DNA from: Rhodobacterales bacterium UBA5972
Lineage (GTDB): Bacteria; Pseudomonadota; Alphaproteobacteria; Rhodobacterales; Rhodobacteraceae
DNA length: 15,304 nucleotides
Direction of reading: 5' to 3'
Assembly (NCBI GenBank): GCA_002430125.1
Contig: DJBQ01000136.1
Coordinates: 4,540-19,843, forward strand
Made by a program: the position numbers and the translations under genes. This document shows positions 6,164 through 13,526 of the stretch, in pieces. The notes below the pieces were generated by a model. It saw nothing but the letters and a program-made list of their open reading frames with translations, was not told the DNA's origin and made no database searches. Each line of letters begins with the position of its first letter. Positions within the stretch are counted from its first letter, which is position 1.

Positions 6164-7000
6164 TCATTGCGCTGGTTTGGTCAACACTCCGGCGGTTAGC
6201 AACGTGGTTCGGTCGGGTATCCACAATTCCGAATGCGGCGTGGCATAGACCCGATCCAAAAAGCCTGACTCAAATCCACGTGTCGCCAAAAATACGCGGT
6301 CGCGGGCTTGTTCATCGGTGACGTTCGAGGTTTGGACGCGAAACTCGGAATCGTAAGCATAGCCGTGAAACCCCAATTGCCCGTCAGGGCCCAAGCGGCG
6401 TTTGGCACCTGCTGCAAAGGCGATGGTGCAGGCAGAAAAGCAACGGTTGGTGACCTCGGTTGTTAGAGTGTTCGCGGCGATTAACAGGGCAATCGCGCGG
6501 GCCGCAAAAATATTACCGCCTGCACTGTCAAGCCTGAGTGTGACAATTTCGGGGTTGGTTGCCAGCGTTGCTTTTAGCGCAGTTTCAAGGTGATAGGTCA
6601 TTTCACCTGCCGCAATAACGGTTCGTCCCTGATCTACCAGTAGCAAAGATTGAGGTGCGATCATCACGTTTGGTTCAGGGACGTAAATCTCCGAAGAAAT
6701 CAGTTCGATCGTTTGGGCCAGCGCGTAGATTACAACAAACAAAACCGCCGCATAGGCAAGTAAGGCCGAGAACAAATCACCGCTTTGGCGCATTAAATTA
6801 TTGGCAAGCCGCCAGCCACCAACGGTTTGCCACAGCAACACCAATGCGCTGAGCGTGATGAACAGGATCAGTACAACGCCCACCGGATGACCGATCTGAC
6901 CCAAAGCCAAACGCAGCGCCACAAGGTTCAGCAAAACCGCGATGCTCAACCGTTCGGCCCCGTTCCAGTGTCGTTTCAGATAGGCGATAATCTGGGGCAT
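6164..7000 (-). CDS. Membrane-anchored ClpP/crotonase-fold protein (COG3904-like)
   Basis: The 278-residue product has two or three N-terminal hydrophobic segments (about 18-34, 39-57 and 78-97) and then a soluble ClpP-like domain from about 115. The soluble part has LRLDSAGGNIFAARAIALL (155-173), equivalent to the ClpP oxyanion strand and helix. RCFSACTIAFAAGAKRRL (186-203) follows, with Ser189 in the nucleophile position, and GQLGFHGY carries His212 in the expected histidine position. This is the pattern of COG3904 proteins, related to ClpP and SppA-type peptidases. Proteolysis is plausible but unproven, and the third catalytic residue is not clear. With a last membrane segment ending near 97 the domain would face the periplasm if the N-terminus is cytoplasmic (inference). 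It lies 42 bp after rsmD and 63 bp before recQ. No substrate is suggested by the neighbours. Confidence 0.75.
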   Translation of the reverse strand: MPQIIAYLKRHWNGAERLSIAVLLNLVALRLALGQIGHPVGVVLILFITLSALVLLWQTVGGWRLANNLMRQSGDLFSALLAYAAVLFVVIYALAQTIELISSEIYVPEPNVMIAPQSLLLVDQGRTVIAAGEMTYHLETALKATLATNPEIVTLRLDSAGGNIFAARAIALLIAANTLTTEVTNRCFSACTIAFAAGAKRRLGPDGQLGFHGYAYDSEFRVQTSNVTDEQARDRVFLATRGFESGFLDRVYATPHSELWIPDRTTLLTAGVLTKPAQ

Positions 7001-7042
7001 TGACGCCGGGCTCTCCGCAACCGCGCGCTGGGGCGCGTGTTA

Positions 7043-7600
7043 TCAGCAAAAGGCTAGCAGGTTCACCCACGTGTCGCCATAGCGCCGCTGTGTAAGGGTT
7101 TCAAAACCTTCCGGCGCCGAAATGGCCGTGCTTTCCTCCCAGACGATCAGCGCGCCGGGGGCCAGCCAACCGTTCAGGGCGGCATTGGAAACGGCCAGTT
7201 CCCCCAGCTCCTTGCCATAGGGCGGATCAAGGAAAATCAGGTTGAATGGCGCGCTATCATTTTTGCCAAGTTTGGTGGCGTCCCGCGGGATCAGGCGTGT
7301 CGCCGTGGTACGGCACAGGTCGACATTCTTGCGGATCAAGACTTGGGCAATCCGGCCGTTTTCAACGAAAGTTACCGATGCAGCCCCCCGACTGAGCGAC
7401 TCAAGCCCCAGCGCCCCAGTGCCGGCAAACAGATCCAGCACCCGCGCGTCTGACAGGGCATCTGCATAACCGCCATTTTGCAGCAGGTTAAAGATGCTTT
7501 CGCGCACCCGATCCGACGTCGGGCGCAGATGCGCCGCTGTGTCGCCTTTGCCCACCGCCGCCAATTGCAACCCGCGAAACTGCCCTGAGATGATCCGCAT
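7043..7600 (-). CDS. rsmD: 16S rRNA (guanine(966)-N(2))-methyltransferase RsmD
   Basis: RsmD uses S-adenosylmethionine to methylate the N2 of G966 in 16S rRNA of the assembled 30S subunit. The 185-residue product has the family start MRIISGQFRG, the early motif RPTSDRVRESIFNLL (26-40), SAM motif I LDLFAGTGALGLE (55-67) and the N-methyltransferase motif DPPY (125-128). Its length matches the family (about 185-200). The gene begins 4 bp after the stop of the flavoprotein gene and is very likely translated from the same message. A coaD or pseudouridine-synthase neighbour, common elsewhere, is absent here. Confidence 0.95.
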   Translation of the reverse strand: MRIISGQFRGLQLAAVGKGDTAAHLRPTSDRVRESIFNLLQNGGYADALSDARVLDLFAGTGALGLESLSRGAASVTFVENGRIAQVLIRKNVDLCRTTATRLIPRDATKLGKNDSAPFNLIFLDPPYGKELGELAVSNAALNGWLAPGALIVWEESTAISAPEGFETLTQRRYGDTWVNLLAFC

Positions 7601-7604
7601 GACG

Positions 7605-8807
7605 CTAAGCCAGCAAAGATTTCAGATCGCTGGACGCGTCGGCAACCATGTTCTTGTCGGCGGATTTTCCGGCCTCGATCAGCCGTTTGCCTATCATATA
7701 GGCACGCGGATCATTGGCAGCATCAACCGCCAACAACTGGTCACCACGGTAATACCAGAACGAAACCGATCCGGCGCCTTGGCGCGTGACGATGGTGTCA
7801 TATCCGGTGTTCAAACCGGCGATTTGCAGCTTTACGTCATACTGATCCGACCAAAACCAAGGTTTTGCGACGTATTCTTTGCCCGCTCCTAGCATGTTTT
7901 CCGCCACCAGTTCCGCCTGATCAATCGCGTTAGGTACAGATTCAAGCCGGATGCGCCCGCCTTTGTAAGGAAACGAAGCGCAATCACCAGCGGCCCAGAT
8001 GCCGTTGATGTTTGTGCGCCCCTGCGCGTCGGTTTTAATGCCATTTTCAATCGCAACCCCCGCTGCCTCGGCCAAACCAATGGCAGGCGTTATGCCAACG
8101 CCGACAATGGCGAAATCAATCGCAAGAATGCTGCCATCCGACAGTTCGGCCCCGTTGACCCGGCTATGGCCAAGCAGGCGTTTCAAACCAACGCCTTCGC
8201 GGATATCGACGCCATGTGCGCGGTGCAATTCGCGGAAATAGGTCGAGGTTTCGGGCGACGCCACCCGTTGCAGAATACGATCGGCCATTTCCACCAGTGT
8301 CACCTTCACACCGCGTTTCGCCGCCACGGCTGCCGCCTCAAGCCCGATATATCCGCCGCCGATAATCAGCACATGCCGACCTGCAACAAATTCCGGGGCC
8401 ATCGCATCAACGTCCACCAAGCCACGCACCGCGTAGACGCCGCCCAGCGCACCACCGATGCCAACCGGCAGCAAGCGCGGGTTGGACCCGGTAGTCAGCG
8501 CCAGTTCATCATAAGGCAGAACCTCGCCAGCAAGGGTCACGGCTTTGGCCACCGGATCAATCGCCGTGACTGTTGTGCCCAGACGCAGATCAATATCGTG
8601 CTCGCCGTAAAACGCCAGCGGGCGCAGGTAAAGCCGCTCAAGATCCATCTCGCCCAGCAGGTATTTCTTGGACAAAGGCGGACGCTGATAGGGTGGTGCG
8701 TTTTCAGCGCCGATCAGAGTTACCCGCCCGTCAAATCCCAAGTTCCTGAGTTTGACAACCAGCGAAGACCCCGCCTGCCCCGCACCGATAACAACAATGT
8801 GAGTCAT
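7605..8807 (-). CDS. FAD-dependent NAD(P)H:ferredoxin reductase-like oxidoreductase
   Basis: The 400-residue product is a two-dinucleotide-binding flavoprotein of the putidaredoxin/rhodocoxin reductase type, which passes electrons from NAD(P)H through FAD to a small iron-sulfur protein. The FAD-binding GxGxxG is IGAGQAG (7-13), PPYQRPPLSKKYL (38-50) is typical of this subfamily, and the NAD(P)-binding GxGxxG is IGGGYIG (149-155). The second FAD motif is IWAAGDCASFP (270-280), and the end is a Reductase_C-type domain (about 316-390). No ferredoxin or cytochrome P450 gene is in the window, so the electron acceptor is unknown. A GTG at 8828 would add seven residues, but ATG 8807 starts directly at the Rossmann strand (MTHIVVIGAG) and is preferred. 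The gene diverges from a peroxiredoxin and is followed 4 bp later by rsmD. Confidence 0.9.
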   Translation of the reverse strand: MTHIVVIGAGQAGSSLVVKLRNLGFDGRVTLIGAENAPPYQRPPLSKKYLLGEMDLERLYLRPLAFYGEHDIDLRLGTTVTAIDPVAKAVTLAGEVLPYDELALTTGSNPRLLPVGIGGALGGVYAVRGLVDVDAMAPEFVAGRHVLIIGGGYIGLEAAAVAAKRGVKVTLVEMADRILQRVASPETSTYFRELHRAHGVDIREGVGLKRLLGHSRVNGAELSDGSILAIDFAIVGVGITPAIGLAEAAGVAIENGIKTDAQGRTNINGIWAAGDCASFPYKGGRIRLESVPNAIDQAELVAENMLGAGKEYVAKPWFWSDQYDVKLQIAGLNTGYDTIVTRQGAGSVSFWYYRGDQLLAVDAANDPRAYMIGKRLIEAGKSADKNMVADASSDLKSLLA

Positions 8808-8894
8808 TGGGTTTCTATCCGATTTCACTGGTTGGCATTCGCGTCAAACCCTATAGTCTTTCGAACCATATCAGCAATGCTTAAGAGGGATCAC
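8808..8894. promoter_or_regulatory. Divergent control region between the flavoprotein and peroxiredoxin genes
   Basis: This 87-bp gap must hold the start signals of both genes. On the minus strand TTGACG (8847-8842) is a good -35, but nothing convincing lies 17 bp further. On the plus strand TATAGT (8852-8857) resembles a -10, without a good -35. Neither promoter is certain. A clear Shine-Dalgarno (GAGGG, within 8885-8890) precedes the peroxiredoxin ATG. Confidence 0.35.
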
Positions 8895-9383
8895 ATGATA
8901 ATTGCCGTTGGCACAAAATTACCCGAAGCCAATTTAGGCCGGGTTGGCGAAAAAGGCCCCGAGGCCATAGCACTTTCCAGCCTGTCCAAGGGCAAAAAAC
9001 TGGTAATCTTTGGCTTGCCGGGGGCGTTTACCAGCACCTGTTCAAAGACGCATTTGCCCAGTTTCATCCGTACGGCGGATGCGTTTCGCGCCAAAGGCGT
9101 TGATCACATCGTCTGCTTTTCGGTGAACGATGTGTACGTAATGAAGGCTTGGGATGATGCCAGCGGCGGTGGCGCTGCGGGGATCGAACTTTATGCTGAT
9201 GGCGATGCCAGCCTGACCAAGGCATTAGGTCTGGATTTTTCCGCCCCGGCAGTCGGGTTCATCGACCGGTGCAAACGCTTTTCGGCCTACGTTGTAGACG
9301 GCGAAGTCAAGATTTTACATTTTGAAACTCAGGCAGGCGTATGCGATTTTACCGCCGGGGAAACCCTGTTGGCGGAAATCTAG
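8895..9383 (+). CDS. Peroxiredoxin of the Prx5 (AhpC/TSA, redoxin) family
   Basis: The 162-residue enzyme reduces hydrogen peroxide and organic peroxides with a cysteine thiol. The Prx5 active site PGAFTSTCSKTH (42-53) carries the peroxidatic Cys49, with Thr46 and the conserved Arg125 also visible. FSVNDVYVMKAW (75-86) is another family hallmark. Other cysteines are Cys74, Cys126 and Cys150; Cys150 occupies a position often conserved near the C-terminus of bacterial Prx5. There is no fused glutaredoxin domain, so the reductant is not shown. ATG 8895 was chosen for its GAGGG Shine-Dalgarno and because the protein then begins in the usual way (MIIAVGTKLPEA). The open frame extends upstream to 8166 but only as the antisense of the flavoprotein gene. 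It converges on the dehydratase gene with a 6-bp gap and no visible terminator. Confidence 0.95.
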   Translation: MIIAVGTKLPEANLGRVGEKGPEAIALSSLSKGKKLVIFGLPGAFTSTCSKTHLPSFIRTADAFRAKGVDHIVCFSVNDVYVMKAWDDASGGGAAGIELYADGDASLTKALGLDFSAPAVGFIDRCKRFSAYVVDGEVKILHFETQAGVCDFTAGETLLAEI

Positions 9384-9389
9384 CGCGGG

Positions 9390-9689
9390 CTATTTCGCGG
9401 CCAATGCATCCATCTTTCGGGCCATTTTAATGTCGCGTGGCGACAGGCCCGAAACATCATGGCTGGTTAACGTCACCGTCACCCGGTTGTAAACATTGAA
9501 CCATTCCGGGTGATGATCCCACTTTTCCGCGAATATCGCGATTTGGGTCATCCAGCCGAAGGCCGACACGAAGCCTTTGAAGGTGAAGTCTTTTACCAAT
9601 GCGTCGCGGGTTTCATCCAGTGTCCAGCCAGCGGCCAACAGTTCAGGCAACGCCGCGTCCCGTTCGGCTTGGGTTAGTAAAACATTCAT
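9390..9689 (-). CDS. phhB: 4a-hydroxytetrahydrobiopterin (pterin-4a-carbinolamine) dehydratase
   Basis: The 99-residue product dehydrates the 4a-carbinolamine left on tetrahydropterin after aromatic amino-acid hydroxylation, allowing cofactor recycling. The signature KWDHHPEWFNVYNRV (56-70) and the later TSHD (75-78) hold the catalytic histidines 59, 60 and 77, and the length is normal. No phenylalanine hydroxylase or dihydropteridine reductase is in the window, so its actual partner here is unknown; small members of this family also occur where no hydroxylase exists. The start overlaps the stop of the FemAB-like gene by 4 bp, suggesting coupled translation. The symbol is by family only. Confidence 0.92.
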   Translation of the reverse strand: MNVLLTQAERDAALPELLAAGWTLDETRDALVKDFTFKGFVSAFGWMTQIAIFAEKWDHHPEWFNVYNRVTVTLTSHDVSGLSPRDIKMARKMDALAAK

Positions 9690-10870
9690 TCCTGTTCCCT
9701 TTCGCCGCGCCGAAACGGGCCATAGCTGGTTAGAATTTCTATATCTTCATCCACCGCAACACGTTCGGCCTTTAGAAACTGCTGCACTGCCTTGCGAAAT
9801 CCGGGATCGGCAATCCAATGCAGGGAATGCGTTGCCACCGGCAAATACCCGCGTGCCAGTTTGTGTTCGCCTTGCGCCCCGGCCTCGACCCGGTTCAACC
9901 CATGTGCAATCGCATAGTCAATTGCCTGATAATAACACAGTTCGAAATGCAAAAACGGGTGATCTTCGACGCAACCCCAATAGCGGCCAAAAAGCGTTTC
10001 GCGCCCGACAAAATTCAGCGCACCCGCCACCCAACGCCCGTCGCGCCAACACAGCATCAGCAACGTATCGTCGCGCAATGTTTCCTGTGCGCAATCAAAG
10101 AACGCCCGCGTCAGATAAGGCGTGCCCCACTTGCGCGCCCCAGTATCCTGATAAAACTGCCAGAAGGCATCCCAGTGTTCGGGTTCAATCTGATCGCCGG
10201 TAAACAAATGGATCGTGCCGCCAAATGCCTGCGCCTTGGCGCGTTCACGCCGGATCGCTTTGCGTTTGCGTGAGGAAAGTTGCGCCAGAAAATCATCAAA
10301 GGTTTTGTACGCCCTGTTTTCCCAGTGAAATTGCTGGCCGGTGCGGTGCATCAGACCCATCGCTTCACCGGCTATTGCGTCGGCCTCGGTGCAGTAATTC
10401 ATATGAAACGATGACAAGTTGCTTTCCGAGGCAAGCTGAACGGCCCCTTGCAACAACGCGGCCGCGCCGGTTTCGGCATATCCGTCCAGCGTTAGAAACC
10501 GCCGCCCAGTGGCCGGGGTAAACGGAATGGCGGATAAAAGTTTCGGATAATATCGCCCGCCCGCACGTTCATAGGCATGCGCCCATGAATGGTCGAAAAC
10601 GTATTCGCCTTGGCTGTGGCCCTTGGCATAAAGCGGCATCGCGGCGATCAGGCGTCCATCTTGACGGGCTATTAAATGTCGTGGCACCCAGCCTGTGCCC
10701 TGGCCAACCGATCCACTGTCTTCCAGTGCTTTCAAAAAGCGGTGGGTTGTAAACGGGTCCAGAGGGCGTTGACCTGTGGAGCCAGAGTTGGAAACGCTGT
10801 CCCATTCGTCCGCCGAGATCTGCGAAACGCTGGTCAGAACCGTAATTTCGATGGTGGCAGCGTTGCTCAT
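9686..10870 (-). CDS. FemAB-like GNAT-fold acyltransferase (COG3146, peptidogalycan-biosynthesis type)
   Basis: The 394-residue product matches the COG3146/DUF482 family, annotated as a putative peptidogalycan biosynthesis or FemAB-like N-acyltransferase; no reaction is proved for the family. Characteristic blocks are HSWAHAYERAGGRYYPKLL (94-112), IPFTPATGRRFL (115-126), SSRKRKAIRRERAKAQ in the middle, YQDTGARKWGTPYL, and GAQGEHKLARGYLP with HSLHWIADP towards the C-terminus. There is no signal peptide or membrane segment. ATG 10870 gives the expected N-terminus and is preceded by AGGA. It lies 51 bp after the phosphodiesterase gene and overlaps the dehydratase gene by 4 bp. Its substrate cannot be read from context. 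Confidence 0.88.
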   Translation of the reverse strand: MSNAATIEITVLTSVSQISADEWDSVSNSGSTGQRPLDPFTTHRFLKALEDSGSVGQGTGWVPRHLIARQDGRLIAAMPLYAKGHSQGEYVFDHSWAHAYERAGGRYYPKLLSAIPFTPATGRRFLTLDGYAETGAAALLQGAVQLASESNLSSFHMNYCTEADAIAGEAMGLMHRTGQQFHWENRAYKTFDDFLAQLSSRKRKAIRRERAKAQAFGGTIHLFTGDQIEPEHWDAFWQFYQDTGARKWGTPYLTRAFFDCAQETLRDDTLLMLCWRDGRWVAGALNFVGRETLFGRYWGCVEDHPFLHFELCYYQAIDYAIAHGLNRVEAGAQGEHKLARGYLPVATHSLHWIADPGFRKAVQQFLKAERVAVDEDIEILTSYGPFRRGEREQE

Positions 10871-10921
10871 GCGAAGGGTCCTGTTGGGGCAGGGTATATT
10901 GCAAAGAAACCTGTGTGCTGC

Positions 10922-11680
10922 CTAAGCAAGGTAACCTTCAAAAGTGATATTGTCCGCGATCTGACGGGCGGCTGCCTCTTCCTCAACCGACCTGACAGTC
11001 CAACACAAAATTGCAGCCCCTGTGGTCTTCAGTTCGGCAACACGCGGGCGGTTCAGATCGGTGCGGTCATGCGAGATAAAGCAGGCGCCAAGCCTTTCAT
11101 AATCCACTATATTCGTCAGTTCGGCCAGACGTTCAGGCGGCAATGACGCCCAGCCTTCGTCGGCAGCAAAATCACAAGTGACAAGGCCGACTGCTAGATC
11201 GGGCGCATTTTCGCGTACAACAGCCATGGCATGCGGATTAAACGACATAACGGCGACCGGCCCGGTGTAGTTTGCCAACAGGCGCGCCGTTGCAACCTCC
11301 AGCGTGCCAACATCGTTGCCAAGCGCGCCATCCTGATCTTTGATCTCGATCAGCAGCGGCACCTGCCCGTCGACTTGCGCCAATATCTGCGCCAAAGTCG
11401 GGATCATATCCTGCCCGCCTTTCAAGCGAAACGACCCCAGTTTATCCGCTGTTTTTACCCGAACCTCGCCAGTTTCGTCGGTCAGTCGATCGAGTAAATC
11501 GTCGTGAAACACCATAGCTTGCGCGTCGGCTGACAATTGCAGATCAAGCTCGATCCCGTAGCCCGCATCAATCGCCGCCTGAAAGGCCGCGGGCGAGTTT
11601 TCAGGGATACCTTTCGCAAGGTCATGCAGACCGCGATGGGCAAGTGGTTTGGTCAGGAAATCGGGGTGCAGTGCCATCAT
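10922..11680 (-). CDS. Glycerophosphodiester phosphodiesterase (cytoplasmic UgpQ type)
   Basis: The 252-residue product hydrolyses glycerophosphodiesters, the deacylated phospholipids, to glycerol-3-phosphate and an alcohol. Motifs of the TIM-barrel family are all visible: AHRG (14-17), ENSPAAF (27-33), the metal pair ELD (44-46), FHD (58-60) and LLIEIK (about 119-124). The length is that of E. coli UgpQ and there is no signal peptide, so it should act in the cytoplasm. ATG 11680 overlaps the ridA stop by 4 bp; the next codon is also ATG, so 11677 is an equal alternative. A role in phospholipid turnover is standard; a link to the upstream secretion genes is not supported. Confidence 0.93.
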   Translation of the reverse strand: MMALHPDFLTKPLAHRGLHDLAKGIPENSPAAFQAAIDAGYGIELDLQLSADAQAMVFHDDLLDRLTDETGEVRVKTADKLGSFRLKGGQDMIPTLAQILAQVDGQVPLLIEIKDQDGALGNDVGTLEVATARLLANYTGPVAVMSFNPHAMAVVRENAPDLAVGLVTCDFAADEGWASLPPERLAELTNIVDYERLGACFISHDRTDLNRPRVAELKTTGAAILCWTVRSVEEEAAARQIADNITFEGYLA

Positions 11681-12141
11681 CGAACCTGAAAAATGCCGTC
11701 AATTTCGACCGCGACGCCCATGGGAAGCGACGAACACCCAACCGCCGCGCGGGCGTGCGCGCCTTTGGCACCAAGCAATTCGCCGATGAAATCAGACGCG
11801 CCGTTGATGACCTTTGGGTGGTCGGCAAAATCGGCGGTTGAATTCACGAACCCGCCCAGCCTGACCACTTGCACCAAACGATCCAGATCACCTTCGCAAG
11901 CCGCTTTAACTTGGGCCAGCAGGTTCAGCGCACAGGCCTTCGCGGCGGCCTGCCCCTGCTCAACCGTCATCGTATCGCCAAGCTTGCCGATCATCAGGCC
12001 ATCCGGGCCTTTGGAGATTTGCCCTGAGACATAAACAAGATCGCCCACCTGCACGAAAGGCACATAATTTGCCGCCGGTGCCGGGGCCTCGGGCAGGGTC
12101 AGGCCCATCGCCGCCAGTTTTGCTTCGGTTATGCCAGACAT
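11677..12141 (-). CDS. RidA-family (YjgF/YER057c) protein
   Basis: RidA enzymes hydrolyse reactive enamine/imine intermediates made by pyridoxal-phosphate enzymes; several subfamilies have other or unknown roles. The 154-residue product is of the longer subfamily with an N-terminal extension (ITEAKLAAMGLTLPEAPAPAANYVPF). It keeps LVYVSGQI (35-42), Arg131 and Glu146 (ARAAVGCSSLPMGVAVEI), which align with the functional Arg105 and Glu120 of E. coli RidA. That supports deaminase activity, without proving the substrate. A strong Shine-Dalgarno AAAAGGAG lies 6 bp before the ATG. It overlaps the phosphodiesterase gene by 4 bp and begins 65 bp after the HlyD-family gene. Confidence 0.93.
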   Translation of the reverse strand: MSGITEAKLAAMGLTLPEAPAPAANYVPFVQVGDLVYVSGQISKGPDGLMIGKLGDTMTVEQGQAAAKACALNLLAQVKAACEGDLDRLVQVVRLGGFVNSTADFADHPKVINGASDFIGELLGAKGAHARAAVGCSSLPMGVAVEIDGIFQVR

Positions 12142-12206
12142 CGACTGCTCCTTTTGGTGGTGATATTTAGACGCTACTAGCGAATTTGCGGGCTGAAAAC
12201 CCTAAA

Positions 12207-13526
12207 TCAATCCTCGCGGAAAGCCTTGGTGAAATACTCGGCCATTGGTTTGACCAGATATGCCAAAGGCGTGCGGTCTTGAGTGCGGATAAATGCCTCG
12301 ACCGGCATGCCCGGCAAAAGGACAACGTTGCCAAGCTTGGAATATTCATCTTTATTCGGTTGAATCTCGGCCTGATAAAAAGACGCCCGCGTGGCCTCGT
12401 CAACAAAGGCATCTGCAGAAATCTTGACGACCTTGCCTTCGATTTCCGGCGTCGTGCGTTGATCAAAGGATGAAAACCGTAACATCACCGCCTGCCCAAC
12501 ATAGACCTGATCGATGTGGATCGCATCAATCCGGCTGGTGATTATCAGCGGCCGGTCGTCAGGCACGATGTACATCAGCGCCTCGGCGGGTTGGATCACC
12601 GATTGCAGCGCATGCACCTGCAAACTATAAACCGAGCCTGACAAAGGCGCTTTTATGGCGACGCGCGACAGGGTATCCTTTGCGACCAGACGCCGTTCTG
12701 ACAGTTCAAATTCGCGGTATTGCAGATCACGTGTCTTGGTGATCGCGTCCTCGCGGCTTTTGGTTTTGATACGCAGAATGGTGATGTCAGTTTCAATCAG
12801 CTTACCGCCGGTTTCCGCCTTAGAGGCGATAATTTCACCGCGCAACCCTTCCAGCCGCGCGACTTCGCGTTGCAGCGATGACACGCGCGAGGCCTGAGCC
12901 AAGCCTTTTTCCTGCAACTTCAACTGGTCGCCCAACTCTTTTGAAATCAGTTCGTATTGTTTTTCCAGCGCGGTTTGCTGCGCTTCCAGGCCGGTGATCT
13001 GTGCATTGATCTGCACTTTGCGTTCCTGCATCTGGTTGATTTCGCTTTCCATGCTGATATGGCGCGCATCAAACAGGCGTTGCTGGCCCTCGAGCAACTG
13101 CTGGATTTCAGCGCTGTTTGCAGCAGCTTCGATGACCTTGGGATCAAATTCGATAGCATCGCGACCATCGCGTTCAGCCTCGAGTGCGCCGCGTCGGGCC
13201 ATCAGTTCGAAATACTGCCCTTCGACAACTGCCAGTTCGGATTTAAGCGCGGTGTCATCCAGCCGCAACAAGACTTGTCCGGCGGTAACTTTGTCACCTT
13301 CCTGAACCAAAATCTCGCCGACCACGCCGCCCTGAAGATGTTGTACAACCTGTCTGTTGCGTTCAACTTCGATCCGGCCCGGCGCGATGATCGCACCCGA
13401 TATGATCGATAGCGCGCTCCAGCTGCCGAAACCGCCGACCAGTGCGATCAGTGCAAGATAGCCAACGCCCAGCGGCAAACGGGCGCGCCAGCGTTGCTTG
13501 CCGGTGATTTTTGCGGCCGCGGTCAT
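12207..13526 (-). CDS. HlyD-family type I secretion periplasmic adaptor
   Basis: The 439-residue product is a membrane fusion protein that bridges an inner-membrane ABC exporter and a TolC-like outer-membrane channel (PrtE/AprE/LapC type). There is one N-terminal membrane segment (about 19-41). The first lipoyl half follows (about 60-95: VVGEILVQEGDKVTAGQVLL), then a long Glu/Gln-rich coiled coil (about 96-290), the second lipoyl half beginning IKAPLSGSVYSLQVH, and a beta-barrel. It ends YLVKPMAEYFTKAFRED as in the family. The frame is open back to 13655 but the extra residues lie inside the ABC gene. ATG 13526 overlaps the stop of that gene by 4 bp, the usual arrangement. No TolC partner or secreted RTX substrate is in the window. 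The adaptor is intact although the transporter gene is frameshifted. Confidence 0.93.
   Translation of the reverse strand: MTAAAKITGKQRWRARLPLGVGYLALIALVGGFGSWSALSIISGAIIAPGRIEVERNRQVVQHLQGGVVGEILVQEGDKVTAGQVLLRLDDTALKSELAVVEGQYFELMARRGALEAERDGRDAIEFDPKVIEAAANSAEIQQLLEGQQRLFDARHISMESEINQMQERKVQINAQITGLEAQQTALEKQYELISKELGDQLKLQEKGLAQASRVSSLQREVARLEGLRGEIIASKAETGGKLIETDITILRIKTKSREDAITKTRDLQYREFELSERRLVAKDTLSRVAIKAPLSGSVYSLQVHALQSVIQPAEALMYIVPDDRPLIITSRIDAIHIDQVYVGQAVMLRFSSFDQRTTPEIEGKVVKISADAFVDEATRASFYQAEIQPNKDEYSKLGNVVLLPGMPVEAFIRTQDRTPLAYLVKPMAEYFTKAFRED

Noticed and set aside
6120..6165. GTTC upstream of recQ as a LexA box
   Set aside because: The minus strand has GTTC, but the bases seven positions later are CTTA, not GTTC.
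8166..8894. Long upstream extension of the peroxiredoxin frame
   Set aside because: It is antisense to the flavoprotein gene. The ATG at 8895 has a good Shine-Dalgarno and gives the family N-terminus.
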